From Bdellovibrionales bacterium (GTDB lineage: Bacteria > Bdellovibrionota > UBA1018), in NCBI GenBank assembly GCA_018968995.1, contig JAGWZD010000113.1, positions 1-6,759 on the forward strand: DNA of 6,759 nucleotides. Direction: 5' to 3'. Both the position numbers and the translations under genes were made by a program. How positions within the stretch are numbered: the first letter of the stretch is position 1; every line of letters starts with the position of its first letter. A model generated the notes under the pieces. The model did not search any database. It was given only the letters and a program-made list of their open reading frames with translations, and had not been told where the DNA came from. Shown here piece by piece: positions 1 through 6,552 of this stretch.

Positions 1-96
1 TCCACCCCCTGAAAGCCTTCCGAACACCTGGGTCCAAAGAGACACCCCGGGGCAAAAAAACTTCTATACCTGATCAGATTTGTCGGGTTACTATAG
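1..96. other. Upstream region of the RCC1-repeat gene
   Basis: This short leader before the large + strand gene has an 8-bp GC palindrome CCCCGGGG (45-52) followed by an A7 run (54-60). A TACTAT hexamer at 89-94 resembles a sigma-70 -10 element, but I find no good -35 at 15-19 nt spacing. If it is a real -10, transcription would start near 101, which fits only a start codon at 148 and not the one at 97. An in-frame TAG at 94-96 limits how far upstream the gene can begin. The A run follows the palindrome on the + strand, so this is not a + strand terminator. No gene is supported here. Confidence 0.35.
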
Positions 97-3000
97 ATGG
101 AGATGTTGCCGTTGCGGAACGTATTCAGTTTGCTGGGCTTCAAGCCCATGGGCCGTGGTTTCTACCAGAGACCGTTGCAATCGCTCGCGTTTGCCCTGAC
201 TTCTGCGGCGCTCACCCTCGGCACCACAGCATGTTTCAAGAAACTCGGAGATGATGCTCTGAAAAATGGCGACCTGGGAATCGCCCTGAAGGCCCAGGAT
301 CGGAAAAGGATCGTCAATCCAGGTGCAAAAACCGAGATTCAGGTTCAGATTGCGGCCCCCGGAGGAGGCTCTGAGCTCAATGGCATTCCAGTGGTGTTCA
401 AAAAGCTTCCCTCGGGGCTGAATGCGGGCGGAAAAGACGACTCAGCTCTGGAGTGCAGAGGAATCCCCAGCGACTCCTGCGAGGTCAGCTCTGAAAGCCT
501 CACCAGTGTTTTTTTTAAGGCGGCCACAGATCCCCAAGTCAAAAGTGAAATTGAAGCCACTCTCGTAGGAAGCCGAACAGCAGTTCGAATTCTGGTAGAG
601 GTAAACCAGGGACCCACAGGAATCACTCTCGACACTATGTCGATTCCAGAAAGTACTCCAACGGGTACAGCAATCAGCACGCTGGCAACTGTAGACGCGA
701 ATATAGACGACACTTTTAGTTACGCGCTGGTGGACTCGAAAGACTATCCAGATAACGAGCTTTTTTTCATCGCTGGATCCAAGCTCAAGTTAAAAGCTGC
801 CCTCGACTACGAGAGTAGAAGCAACCCTTACACGGTCCGGGTTCGAACCAAGGACGCCAATAACCTCACGTTTGACCAAACCTTGAGCCTTGCGCCCACG
901 AATGTGAATGAGGCGCCCACCGACATCAGTCTCAGCTCCAGCACCGTTACCTTAACTCAGGCCTCTCTGACCGCAGTGGGGAGCCTCAGCAGCACCGATC
1001 AAGACTTGGGGGAGTCTTTCACGTACTCGTTAGTGCCAGGAGAGGGTGCTGCCGATAATTCCAGTTTCCTGCTGAGTGGAAACTCCTTGGTCTTATCCGC
1101 CTCTGTGTTTGGTCAATGTCGAAAGGATCCCTACTCCGTTCGCGTCCGATCAACCGACCAAGGGGGCCTCTTTTTTGAAAAGGTTTTTTCGATTCGCGTC
1201 GACCAACCTCCCACTGTGATCTCTTATCCGAAGCCGAGTCTTAGTGCTCGAGTGGGCATTCCGATTGCAGATCAAACCCCCAACACCCCCTGCGGTGCTT
1301 CAGAGTACAGCATCGAACCGAATCTTCCAGACGGGCTACGTTGGGATAGTAAAACTGGCACGATTAGCGGATCACCCACTCAGAGAGTCAGCTCGCCCGT
1401 GACTCATACCATCACGGCAAAGAATTCGGCTGGATCGGGATCCACCACGGTATCGATCAGTGTTCGGGACCCCAAAGTCGTGATTTCAAAACCCTCTCCT
1501 TCCGGCACGGTGCCCATGGGTAGCACCATCCGCTGGTCTGTTGAGATCGTCGACGCGGGAGTCACCCTGAACGAGACTCATCTTAAACTGGGTGGCACTG
1601 CTACTGAGGGATGCACGCTAAAATTAAGCTCTGCCTTTTACTATATGGGCTCTCCTGTAGGAAACCTGCGCTACGTGGACGCTGAGGGTTGCTCCGCAAA
1701 GACCGGAACACTGAATCTTTCAGTAAATGCTGGGGCCGGTGTCGAATCCGACTCTCAAACTCCATTACCTGCCGCGGGTCCCTCGGAGGATGTCATCTTT
1801 GCCTCGCCGATAGTCCGCTTTGAGAAAACCGATCTAATTCTGGCAGAGTCTACCAGCTCAAGCACTCCCGTGAGAATCGCCGTGACCATTACGCCGAAAA
1901 TCTCTGTGGCGACAAGGATTTTCTACTCTGTATCGAATGCCTACAACTCTGGAGTGAGCGCTTCAGACACCGCATTACAATCTGGGACGCTGCTCATTGG
2001 CGCCAATCAGTCGTCTGCGACTTTGAGCTTCAATCTCCCCAGCGATGTACTGGCGAGCCCAAGCAAGCTGGTGCAAGTTTCGCTCTCTGGAGCGATTTCA
2101 GATGGAAGCAACTCTGGCGGAGTCATCGGGATGGGGGCAGAAGATCAAGTCCGCATCAAGATCCGTGATCGGGATGGTGGAAGCCCAGACTTCACCACGC
2201 TTTCCGTAGGAACTAGCCACGCTTGCGGTATCACCAGCTCAGGCACCCTCAAATGCTGGGGCGATAATTCATCGGGACAATTAGGCGATGGAAGCACCCT
2301 TTCCCGGTCCTCTCCGATCACCATTGATGGATCGACTTCCTATCGCGCGGTGGCAGCAGGCTTAAGCCACACTTGCGGTATCACCAGTTCAGGCACCCTC
2401 AAATGCTGGGGCTCTAACACTTGGGGACAAATAGGAGACGGAGGCGCAACCACAAATCGTCTTTTACCATCACGAGTTGATCCATTCACAAGCTATCAAG
2501 CCATCACCGCTGGTTCTAACCATTCTTGCGGGATTAGCGCCTCAGGCCAGCTCAAATGCTGGGGCCAGAATGGCAGCGGCCAGCTCGGCAACGGCAACTT
2601 TTCGGGTTGGATCACACCGACAATCATCGACATAGAAACTCGCTATCAACAGATTGATGCTGGTTATTCAAGCACCTGCGGAATCACGACCACAGGAGCA
2701 CTCAAGTGTTGGGGCTCAGGCCCCTTGGGCCGCGGAGATAACTCAAGCAGTAATTTTCCGGTGCTGATCGATGCGGGAGTTTTATTTAAGAGCATCTCCA
2801 CTGGAGATTATACTTCTTGCGGAGTCACTGAGGCGGGAGTGCTCAAATGCTGGGGTAGTAATTATCCGGGAACACCACTTCTGATCCCCACTGTAGTGGA
2901 CCCAGGGGTGGAGTACCTTAGTGCCTCCTCCGGAGAAGTGCATCAATGTGGCGTCACCTCTTTAGGTTTTATTAAGTGCTGGGGTATTAGTGCAAATGGG

Positions 3001-4242
3001 CGGCTCGGAGACGGAGTTAATGGAAACTACACCCCCTCAACGCCTACCCTGGTAGACTCAAACACCTCTTTTATATCGGTTCAGGCAGGTGGGGCCTTCT
3101 CGTGTGGAATCACCTCTTCCGGTGCCGTTAAATGTTGGGGAAACAATAAATACGGACAATTGGGACAGGGAGTTCAGACCCAAAAAGTAGGACCCACGTT
3201 GATTGATGGGGGCGCAGGATACAGCCAGTTATCCGCTGGACGATACCATACTTGCGCAATTAGCTCTTCTGGATCCCTGAAGTGCTGGGGAACCAATACT
3301 TACGGGCAGCTCGGAGATGGCTCCACCCAGCAACGCACCTCTCCCGTGCTTGTAGACGCAGCAACGAATTATCGAAGCATCGCCGTGGGAAAATCTCACA
3401 CTTGCGGCATCACCAGCGCAAACATTCTGAAGTGCTGGGGCTACAACGGAAGCGGGCAACTAGGAGATGGTTCCCGGACTAATCGCACCATTCCCGTGAT
3501 CATCGATCGCGGCACCTCTTATCAATCGATAGCTACCTCTTTCGATGGTGAACATACTTGCGGCATCACCAGCACGAACATTCTGAAGTGCTGGGGCTAT
3601 AACCACTTCGGTCAGGTGGGAAATGGAAAGAGTGGAACCTCCGGCCCCACCAAACTCGCTCACGAGCCCTCTCCAGTGCTAATCGATTCAGGGACGAGCT
3701 ATTCTGCTGTGGGAACGGGCCAAGACCATACTTGCGGCATCACTACCCAAAATGTTCTGAAATGCTGGGGCTCAAATAGCGATGGTCAGTTGGGCTCTAG
3801 TCAGAGCAGCACCTCAACTCCGATAGTGATTGGGTCGAGCTATCTGAAAATCTCCTTAGGCAAAGCGAATACCTGTGGAATTTCTACCTCGGGCACCCTG
3901 GGATGCTGGGGGCAAGGAGCGTACACTGGGCCACAGAAACAGGTTGTGGTCAGTTATTCCGCAGTGACTGCGGGTGACACCCACACCTGTGCCATTACAT
4001 CGCAAGGCGCCCTGAGATGTTGGGGACAAAATTTCTTTGGACAATTGGGAGATGGCAGCACAGAGGCGCAATCCTATCCGGTTGGAATTGACGTCAACAC
4101 TCTCTATCAATCGATCTCAGCTGGCGCCACCCACACTTGTGGGATTACCCAAGCAGGAGCCCTCAAATGCTGGGGCGATGACGAGCGAGGAATCTTAGGC
4201 CGCGGGCTACCCTTCCTCTGGCCAAGTGCTATTGCAGACTAG
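97..4242 (+). CDS. Exported lipoprotein with Ig/cadherin/Calx-beta-like stalk and 14 RCC1-type propeller repeats
   Basis: This is a 1381-residue putative surface protein of unknown specific function. Seen: a hydrophobic stretch (about residues 29-41) ends in a lipobox-like LGTTAC with Cys46, and Phe at +2 would favour the outer membrane by the E. coli rule. The domains in order, by pattern, are: Ig-like about 60-170; cadherin-like about 172-270 (LDYE at 236-239, closing NVNEAP); a second cadherin-like about 273-370; a putative-Ig (He_PIG-type) domain about 372-457 with LPDGL and GTISGSPT; another Ig-like about 460-550; Calx-beta-like about 571-692 ending KIRDRD; and 14 RCC1-type repeats from 698 to the C-terminus, each with a C-x9-C pair and CWG. 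Known: such domains mediate adhesion or protein contacts. RCC1 repeats form seven-bladed propellers, and in bacteria they do not imply chromatin function. Inferred: a long stalk presenting two propellers outside the cell. ATG 97 is the outermost start, with a TAG just before it. Met18 (148) would give a more usual lipoprotein n-region. Neither has a clear Shine-Dalgarno site. Confidence 0.9.
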   Translation: MEMLPLRNVFSLLGFKPMGRGFYQRPLQSLAFALTSAALTLGTTACFKKLGDDALKNGDLGIALKAQDRKRIVNPGAKTEIQVQIAAPGGGSELNGIPVVFKKLPSGLNAGGKDDSALECRGIPSDSCEVSSESLTSVFFKAATDPQVKSEIEATLVGSRTAVRILVEVNQGPTGITLDTMSIPESTPTGTAISTLATVDANIDDTFSYALVDSKDYPDNELFFIAGSKLKLKAALDYESRSNPYTVRVRTKDANNLTFDQTLSLAPTNVNEAPTDISLSSSTVTLTQASLTAVGSLSSTDQDLGESFTYSLVPGEGAADNSSFLLSGNSLVLSASVFGQCRKDPYSVRVRSTDQGGLFFEKVFSIRVDQPPTVISYPKPSLSARVGIPIADQTPNTPCGASEYSIEPNLPDGLRWDSKTGTISGSPTQRVSSPVTHTITAKNSAGSGSTTVSISVRDPKVVISKPSPSGTVPMGSTIRWSVEIVDAGVTLNETHLKLGGTATEGCTLKLSSAFYYMGSPVGNLRYVDAEGCSAKTGTLNLSVNAGAGVESDSQTPLPAAGPSEDVIFASPIVRFEKTDLILAESTSSSTPVRIAVTITPKISVATRIFYSVSNAYNSGVSASDTALQSGTLLIGANQSSATLSFNLPSDVLASPSKLVQVSLSGAISDGSNSGGVIGMGAEDQVRIKIRDRDGGSPDFTTLSVGTSHACGITSSGTLKCWGDNSSGQLGDGSTLSRSSPITIDGSTSYRAVAAGLSHTCGITSSGTLKCWGSNTWGQIGDGGATTNRLLPSRVDPFTSYQAITAGSNHSCGISASGQLKCWGQNGSGQLGNGNFSGWITPTIIDIETRYQQIDAGYSSTCGITTTGALKCWGSGPLGRGDNSSSNFPVLIDAGVLFKSISTGDYTSCGVTEAGVLKCWGSNYPGTPLLIPTVVDPGVEYLSASSGEVHQCGVTSLGFIKCWGISANGRLGDGVNGNYTPSTPTLVDSNTSFISVQAGGAFSCGITSSGAVKCWGNNKYGQLGQGVQTQKVGPTLIDGGAGYSQLSAGRYHTCAISSSGSLKCWGTNTYGQLGDGSTQQRTSPVLVDAATNYRSIAVGKSHTCGITSANILKCWGYNGSGQLGDGSRTNRTIPVIIDRGTSYQSIATSFDGEHTCGITSTNILKCWGYNHFGQVGNGKSGTSGPTKLAHEPSPVLIDSGTSYSAVGTGQDHTCGITTQNVLKCWGSNSDGQLGSSQSSTSTPIVIGSSYLKISLGKANTCGISTSGTLGCWGQGAYTGPQKQVVVSYSAVTAGDTHTCAITSQGALRCWGQNFFGQLGDGSTEAQSYPVGIDVNTLYQSISAGATHTCGITQAGALKCWGDDERGILGRGLPFLWPSAIAD
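134..148. repeat. Near-perfect palindrome at the alternative start codon
   Basis: The sequence TGGGCTT-C-AAGCCCA has 7-bp arms around a single central base. Its last base is the A of the ATG encoding Met18. A one-base loop cannot form a stable RNA hairpin without opening a base pair or two, so it may be chance or a protein site. If Met18 is the true start, the structure would cover the ribosome-binding region. Confidence 0.3.
148..234 (+). other. Predicted lipoprotein signal peptide and lipobox (Met18 start)
   Basis: Read from Met18, the N-terminus has a short basic region containing Arg20 and Arg25, a hydrophobic core (SLAFALTSAALTL) and LGTTAC ending in Cys46 (codon 232-234). The -1 Ala is canonical. 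Thr at -3 and -2 is tolerated but not ideal, so classical signal-peptidase-I cleavage near here is the alternative. The mature protein would start CFKKLGDD. Confidence 0.65.
509..516 (+). repeat. T8 homopolymer inside the coding region
   Basis: Eight consecutive T residues encode the end of Val138 and Phe139-Phe140. Gaining one T reads GTT TTT TTT TAA, an immediate stop. Losing one T shifts the frame to a TAG at 566-568. It is the longest of several T runs in the 5' part of the gene; T7 lies at 761-767 and T6 at 1171-1176 and 1184-1189. Confidence 0.6.
2215..2412 (+). repeat. Near-identical DNA copies in repeats 1 and 2
   Basis: The 48-nt segments 2215-2262 and 2365-2412 differ at two positions only and lie exactly 150 bp apart, in frame. 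Both encode the same SH-x-CGITSSGTLKCWG core. Most other repeat pairs share the protein pattern with far more synonymous differences, so this pair points to a recent duplication or gene conversion. Confidence 0.7.
3397..3603 (+). repeat. Near-identical DNA copies in repeats 9 and 10
   Basis: The 51-nt segments 3397-3447 and 3553-3603 differ at four positions and are 156 bp apart. Both have the variant core TS-x-NILKCWGYN, where an Asn replaces the Gly of the usual turn. Repeat 11 (TTQNVLKCWG) shares the Asn, so repeats 9-11 form a subfamily that probably spread by local duplication. Confidence 0.65.
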
Positions 4243-4267
4243 ACGGGCACCGCCTAAGAATGCCCGT
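4243..4267. terminator. Weak hairpin between convergent genes, possible bidirectional terminator
   Basis: ACGGGCA (4243-4249) and TGCCCGT (4261-4267) form a 7-bp stem with an 11-nt loop across the junction of the two convergent genes. The right arm lies inside the last codons of phoU. Neither side has a proper T run (only ATCTTT shortly after on the + strand), so it is not a classical intrinsic terminator. It may act with Rho or only block readthrough weakly. Confidence 0.3.
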
Positions 4268-4910
4268 GCCGAATATCTTTCCCGGTAAGCGCGTAAATCA
4301 CGTCTTCGGCAATATTGGTGGCATGATCGCCCAGGCGCTCTAAATTTCGAGCAATTAAAATCAGATTGAGCGCCCTAGAAATCGACTGAGGATCACGCGC
4401 CATAAAAGCTTTGAGCTCATCTAAAATTTCATTTTTCAGCTGATCCACCACATCGTCTTGCTGGAGCACTTGCTCGGCTAACGCCAAGTCCTTGCGCACA
4501 AACGCATCTAGGCACGAGCGCACCATCTGGCGCACCTCTGAGGCCATTCTCGGAAGATCAATCAACGGCTTCAATGCCGGCTCGGTCAGATACCGTTCGC
4601 CATTATGAGAAATATTCACTGCCTGGTCGCCCATACGCTCGAGATCGGTATTGATTTTAATCGTCGCGACGATCCACCGAAGATCCGCTGCCAGAGGCGA
4701 CTGCCGAGCTAAAATCCTCACGCAGGCCTCATCCACTAAAATGTGATGCTCGTTAATCGTTTTTTCTAGCTCATAGACTTTCTTAAAGCGATCGGGCTCG
4801 CGAAGAATCAACGCCTGAGTGGCCTCTTCGATCGATTTCTCCACACAGCACCCCATGGCCAGAATCAGGTCCTTCAGCTCTCGAATCTCCACATCAATCT
4901 GTCGTTCCAT
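4254..4910 (-). CDS. phoU: Phosphate signalling complex accessory protein PhoU
   Basis: PhoU is a cytoplasmic, all-helical protein that links the PstSCAB transporter to the PhoR-type sensor kinase. It represses the Pho regulon when phosphate is plentiful. At 218 residues the length is slightly below the usual 220-240. The two three-helix halves each show the family's metal-binding signature: DLERMGDQAVNI at 89-100 and NLERLGDHATNI at 189-200, with Glu91/Asp95 and Glu191/Asp195. The ATG at 4910 is preceded by GAGG with 5 nt spacing. It begins 24 nt after the pstB stop and is the last gene of the pst operon here. Its stop is 11 nt from the stop of the convergent RCC1-repeat gene. The short His-containing tail (RHGHS) is not a known motif. 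The identification is firm from signature and context. Confidence 0.97.
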   Translation of the reverse strand: MERQIDVEIRELKDLILAMGCCVEKSIEEATQALILREPDRFKKVYELEKTINEHHILVDEACVRILARQSPLAADLRWIVATIKINTDLERMGDQAVNISHNGERYLTEPALKPLIDLPRMASEVRQMVRSCLDAFVRKDLALAEQVLQQDDVVDQLKNEILDELKAFMARDPQSISRALNLILIARNLERLGDHATNIAEDVIYALTGKDIRHGHS

Positions 4911-4915
4911 AGTCG

Positions 4916-4919
4916 CCTC
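4916..4919 (-). promoter_or_regulatory. Ribosome binding site of phoU
   Basis: GAGG on the minus strand lies 5 nt before the ATG at 4910, in the 24-nt gap after pstB. It supports this start codon. Confidence 0.6.
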
Positions 4920-4934
4920 GCCTTGACTGCCCCG

Positions 4935-5711
4935 TTATCCAAATCGGCCCGTAATGTATTGTTCCGTGCGCGAATCCGCTGGATTGGTAAAAATGGCGTC
5001 CGTGCGCCCCGACTCCACCATTTCACCTAAAAGAAAAAATGCAGTTCGATCTGATACTCGTGCCGCTTGCTGCATGTTGTGGGTGACCATCACGACGGTC
5101 ACCGCCTTTTTGAGGTCCACCAGAAGCTCTTCGATGCGCGCCGTAGAAATCGGATCAAGCGCCGAGGTGGGTTCATCCATCAACAGCACCGGAGGATCCA
5201 CCGCAAGCGCACGAGCAATGCACAGGCGCTGCTGCTGTCCCCCTGAAAGCCTGGTGCCAGGTTTCTTGAGTTGATCTTTCACTTCATCCCATAAAGCCGC
5301 CTGCTTGAGCGAGCGCTCCACTACAGGATCCAGCACTCGACGATCACGAACCCCGGCCAGAATCAGGCCACTAGCCACATTCTCGTAAATGGTCATAGCC
5401 GGAAAAGGGTTCGGCCTTTGGAAAACCATCCCGATCCGTCGTCGAATTAAAACGGGGTCAACGGTGGGCGCGTAAATATCTCGCCCTTCGAGGAGCACTT
5501 TTCCCTCGGCGCGAGCCCCTGGGCTTTCCTCGTGAAGCCGATTCAGGCAGCGAATGAAGGTCGATTTACCGCAACCCGAAGGCCCAATCAGGGCGGTGAG
5601 TTCGTGCCGAGGCACTTGAAGAGACACCCCGTGAAGCGCTCGAACCTGCCCGAAATAGGCCTGTAGCCCTAGGGTTTCGAGCTCGACGCTATTCAACATT
5701 TCGACGCCCAT
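4935..5711 (-). CDS. pstB: Phosphate ABC transporter ATP-binding protein PstB
   Basis: PstB is the cytoplasmic ATPase that powers phosphate import through PstC-PstA. In the 258-residue product counted from ATG 5711 I see Walker [10 protein letters not shown] at 43-51, the Q-loop Gln98 in [10 protein letters not shown], the ABC signature LSGGQQQR at 155-162, Walker B VLLMDEP at 175-181 with catalytic Glu180, the D-loop SALDP, and the switch His211 in VTHNMQQA. The QRPNPFP and THNMQQA stretches are typical of PstB within the ABC family. The frame is open to an ATG at 5741 (268 residues), but the start at 5711 has AGGAGG 5 nt upstream and gives the normal family length. It overlaps the end of pstA by 23 nt, so translation is probably coupled. 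Nothing is missing or broken. Confidence 0.97.
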   Translation of the reverse strand: MGVEMLNSVELETLGLQAYFGQVRALHGVSLQVPRHELTALIGPSGCGKSTFIRCLNRLHEESPGARAEGKVLLEGRDIYAPTVDPVLIRRRIGMVFQRPNPFPAMTIYENVASGLILAGVRDRRVLDPVVERSLKQAALWDEVKDQLKKPGTRLSGGQQQRLCIARALAVDPPVLLMDEPTSALDPISTARIEELLVDLKKAVTVVMVTHNMQQAARVSDRTAFFLLGEMVESGRTDAIFTNPADSRTEQYITGRFG

Positions 5712-6552
5712 GAGAGCCTCCTGAAAGCCGAGTAATCGCATTTAACGCGAGGACTGAAAGAACCAGTAGCAAAGCACCAGCCCAGGCCATACGGTGCCAC
5801 TCCTCAAAGGGACTGATGGCGTAGGTATAAATTTGAAGCGGAAGAGACGCTGATGGCTGAGTGATTCCTTGAGGAAAGTTCGGATTTCCAAACGAAGTCA
5901 AGACCAATGGGGCGGTCTCACCCGCGATACGGGCCACTCCCAAAAGAATCGCTGCTAAAACCCCAGGCCAAGCCGAGCGAAGGACCACACTTAAAATCAC
6001 TCTCCACCGAGGAATGCCTAGGGCTAGCCCCGCTTCACGTAAATGCTGCGGAATCAGCTTTAAGAGCTCCTCGCTTGTGCGCGCGACCAGTGGAAGCAAA
6101 ATCAACATCAAAGCCATCGCGCCCGAGAACAGAGAAAACTTTTTCATCGGAACAACCAGAATGCCGTAAACAAAAACTCCGACAAGAATACTGGGAGTGC
6201 TGGCCAAAAGCTCTAAGGCAAACCGCACGAAACCCGCTAAGCGCTCCCGCTTCCCGTATTCCGATAGATAAACGCCACAAGCGAGACCTAGGGGAATTCC
6301 AAAAAGCGAGGCAATCCCCACCTGCGACAAAGTCCCCACAATAGCATGGGCCATTCCGCCTCCCACCTCACCGACGGGCTTCTGAACTTGGGTAAAAAAA
6401 TTCCAGTCTATCGCAGTGGCCCCTTGCCGAATCAGATGAAGCAAAATGGCAAACAAAGGAATCACGGCAAAAATACAGCCCAAGAATAACGCCACCATCG
6501 CGATACGGCTCTTGAACTTTCGCCAGGAATCAAAAAAATGACTATCGCTCAT
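5689..6552 (-). CDS. pstA: Phosphate ABC transporter permease PstA
   Basis: PstA is one of the two inner-membrane subunits forming the phosphate channel. At 287 residues it is close to the usual 280-300. Six hydrophobic segments are visible at about 17-39, 70-94, 111-134, 140-158, 188-209 and 255-275. The cytoplasmic EAA-type coupling loop that contacts PstB is at about 161-183, with [12 protein letters not shown]. The conserved [13 protein letters not shown] lies at 211-223 and [17 protein letters not shown], a family hallmark, at 114-130. The start ATG at 6552 overlaps the pstC stop in ATGA and has GGGGAG 7 nt upstream. The 3' end overlaps pstB. It is co-transcribed with both neighbours. 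Confidence 0.96.
   Translation of the reverse strand: MSDSHFFDSWRKFKSRIAMVALFLGCIFAVIPLFAILLHLIRQGATAIDWNFFTQVQKPVGEVGGGMAHAIVGTLSQVGIASLFGIPLGLACGVYLSEYGKRERLAGFVRFALELLASTPSILVGVFVYGILVVPMKKFSLFSGAMALMLILLPLVARTSEELLKLIPQHLREAGLALGIPRWRVILSVVLRSAWPGVLAAILLGVARIAGETAPLVLTSFGNPNFPQGITQPSASLPLQIYTYAISPFEEWHRMAWAGALLLVLSVLALNAITRLSGGSHGRRNVE
5717..5722 (-). promoter_or_regulatory. Strong ribosome binding site deciding the pstB start
   Basis: A perfect AGGAGG on the minus strand lies 5 nt before the ATG at 5711, inside the 3' end of pstA. It favours 5711 over the upstream ATG at 5741 and over the internal ATG at 5699, which would be 17 nt away. Confidence 0.85.

Larger units (their letters stand above)
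2188..4239 (+). repeat. Array of 14 RCC1-type propeller repeats (residues 698-1381)
   Basis: The consensus is roughly Y-x-x-I-x-A-G-x-x-H-T-C-G-I-T-x-x-G-x-L-K-C-W-G-x-N-x-x-G-Q-L-G-D-G-S followed by P-x-x-I-D. The first Cys of each repeat is at residue 710, 760, 811, 861, 908, 951, 1003, 1053, 1103, 1155, 1213, 1260, 1298 and 1348, and a second Cys always lies ten residues later. Unit length is mostly 50-52 residues, with short units 4, 5, 11 and 12 and a long unit 10. Repeats 5 and 12 have lost the GQLGDG segment. The last unit ends after GILGRG without the next strand, while the array opens with a lone strand (FTTLSVG), as expected for ring closure by the N-terminus. Confidence 0.92.

Noticed and set aside
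3..254. Open frame running in from the left edge to a TGA at 252-254 on the + strand, possibly the tail of an upstream gene
   Set aside because: It overlaps the signal-peptide region of the large gene for over 150 nt and its translation shows no recognisable protein pattern. An overlap this long is unlikely to be real.
345..713. Minus-strand open frame of 122 codons
   Set aside because: It lies wholly antisense inside the well-supported Ig/cadherin part of the large gene and shows no domain pattern.
3229..3663. Two adjacent minus-strand open frames sharing a similar APALQNV-type segment
   Set aside because: The shared segment is only the antisense reading of the LKCWG repeat cores in the RCC1 array. 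They are shadows of the repeats.
2188..4239. RCC1 name suggesting a role in chromosome condensation or GTPase exchange
   Set aside because: The protein has an export signal and a disulfide-type cysteine pattern. The RCC1 fold is used in bacteria as a general binding scaffold, so the eukaryotic function should not be transferred.
2188..4239. Regular 150-bp periodicity considered as a CRISPR or noncoding tandem array
   Set aside because: The period is an in-frame protein repeat with abundant synonymous change and variable unit lengths, and there are no constant repeats with unique spacers.
37..5631. Exact 13-nt match (AAGAGACACCCCG) between 37-49 and 5619-5631 inside pstB
   Set aside because: One 13-nt match in a window this size is close to chance expectation, and one copy is in conserved coding sequence.
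5907..6344. Plus-strand open frame of 145 codons
   Set aside because: It is antisense to pstA, whose motifs and membrane segments are unambiguous. The composition is low-quality and rich in Pro, Lys and Arg.
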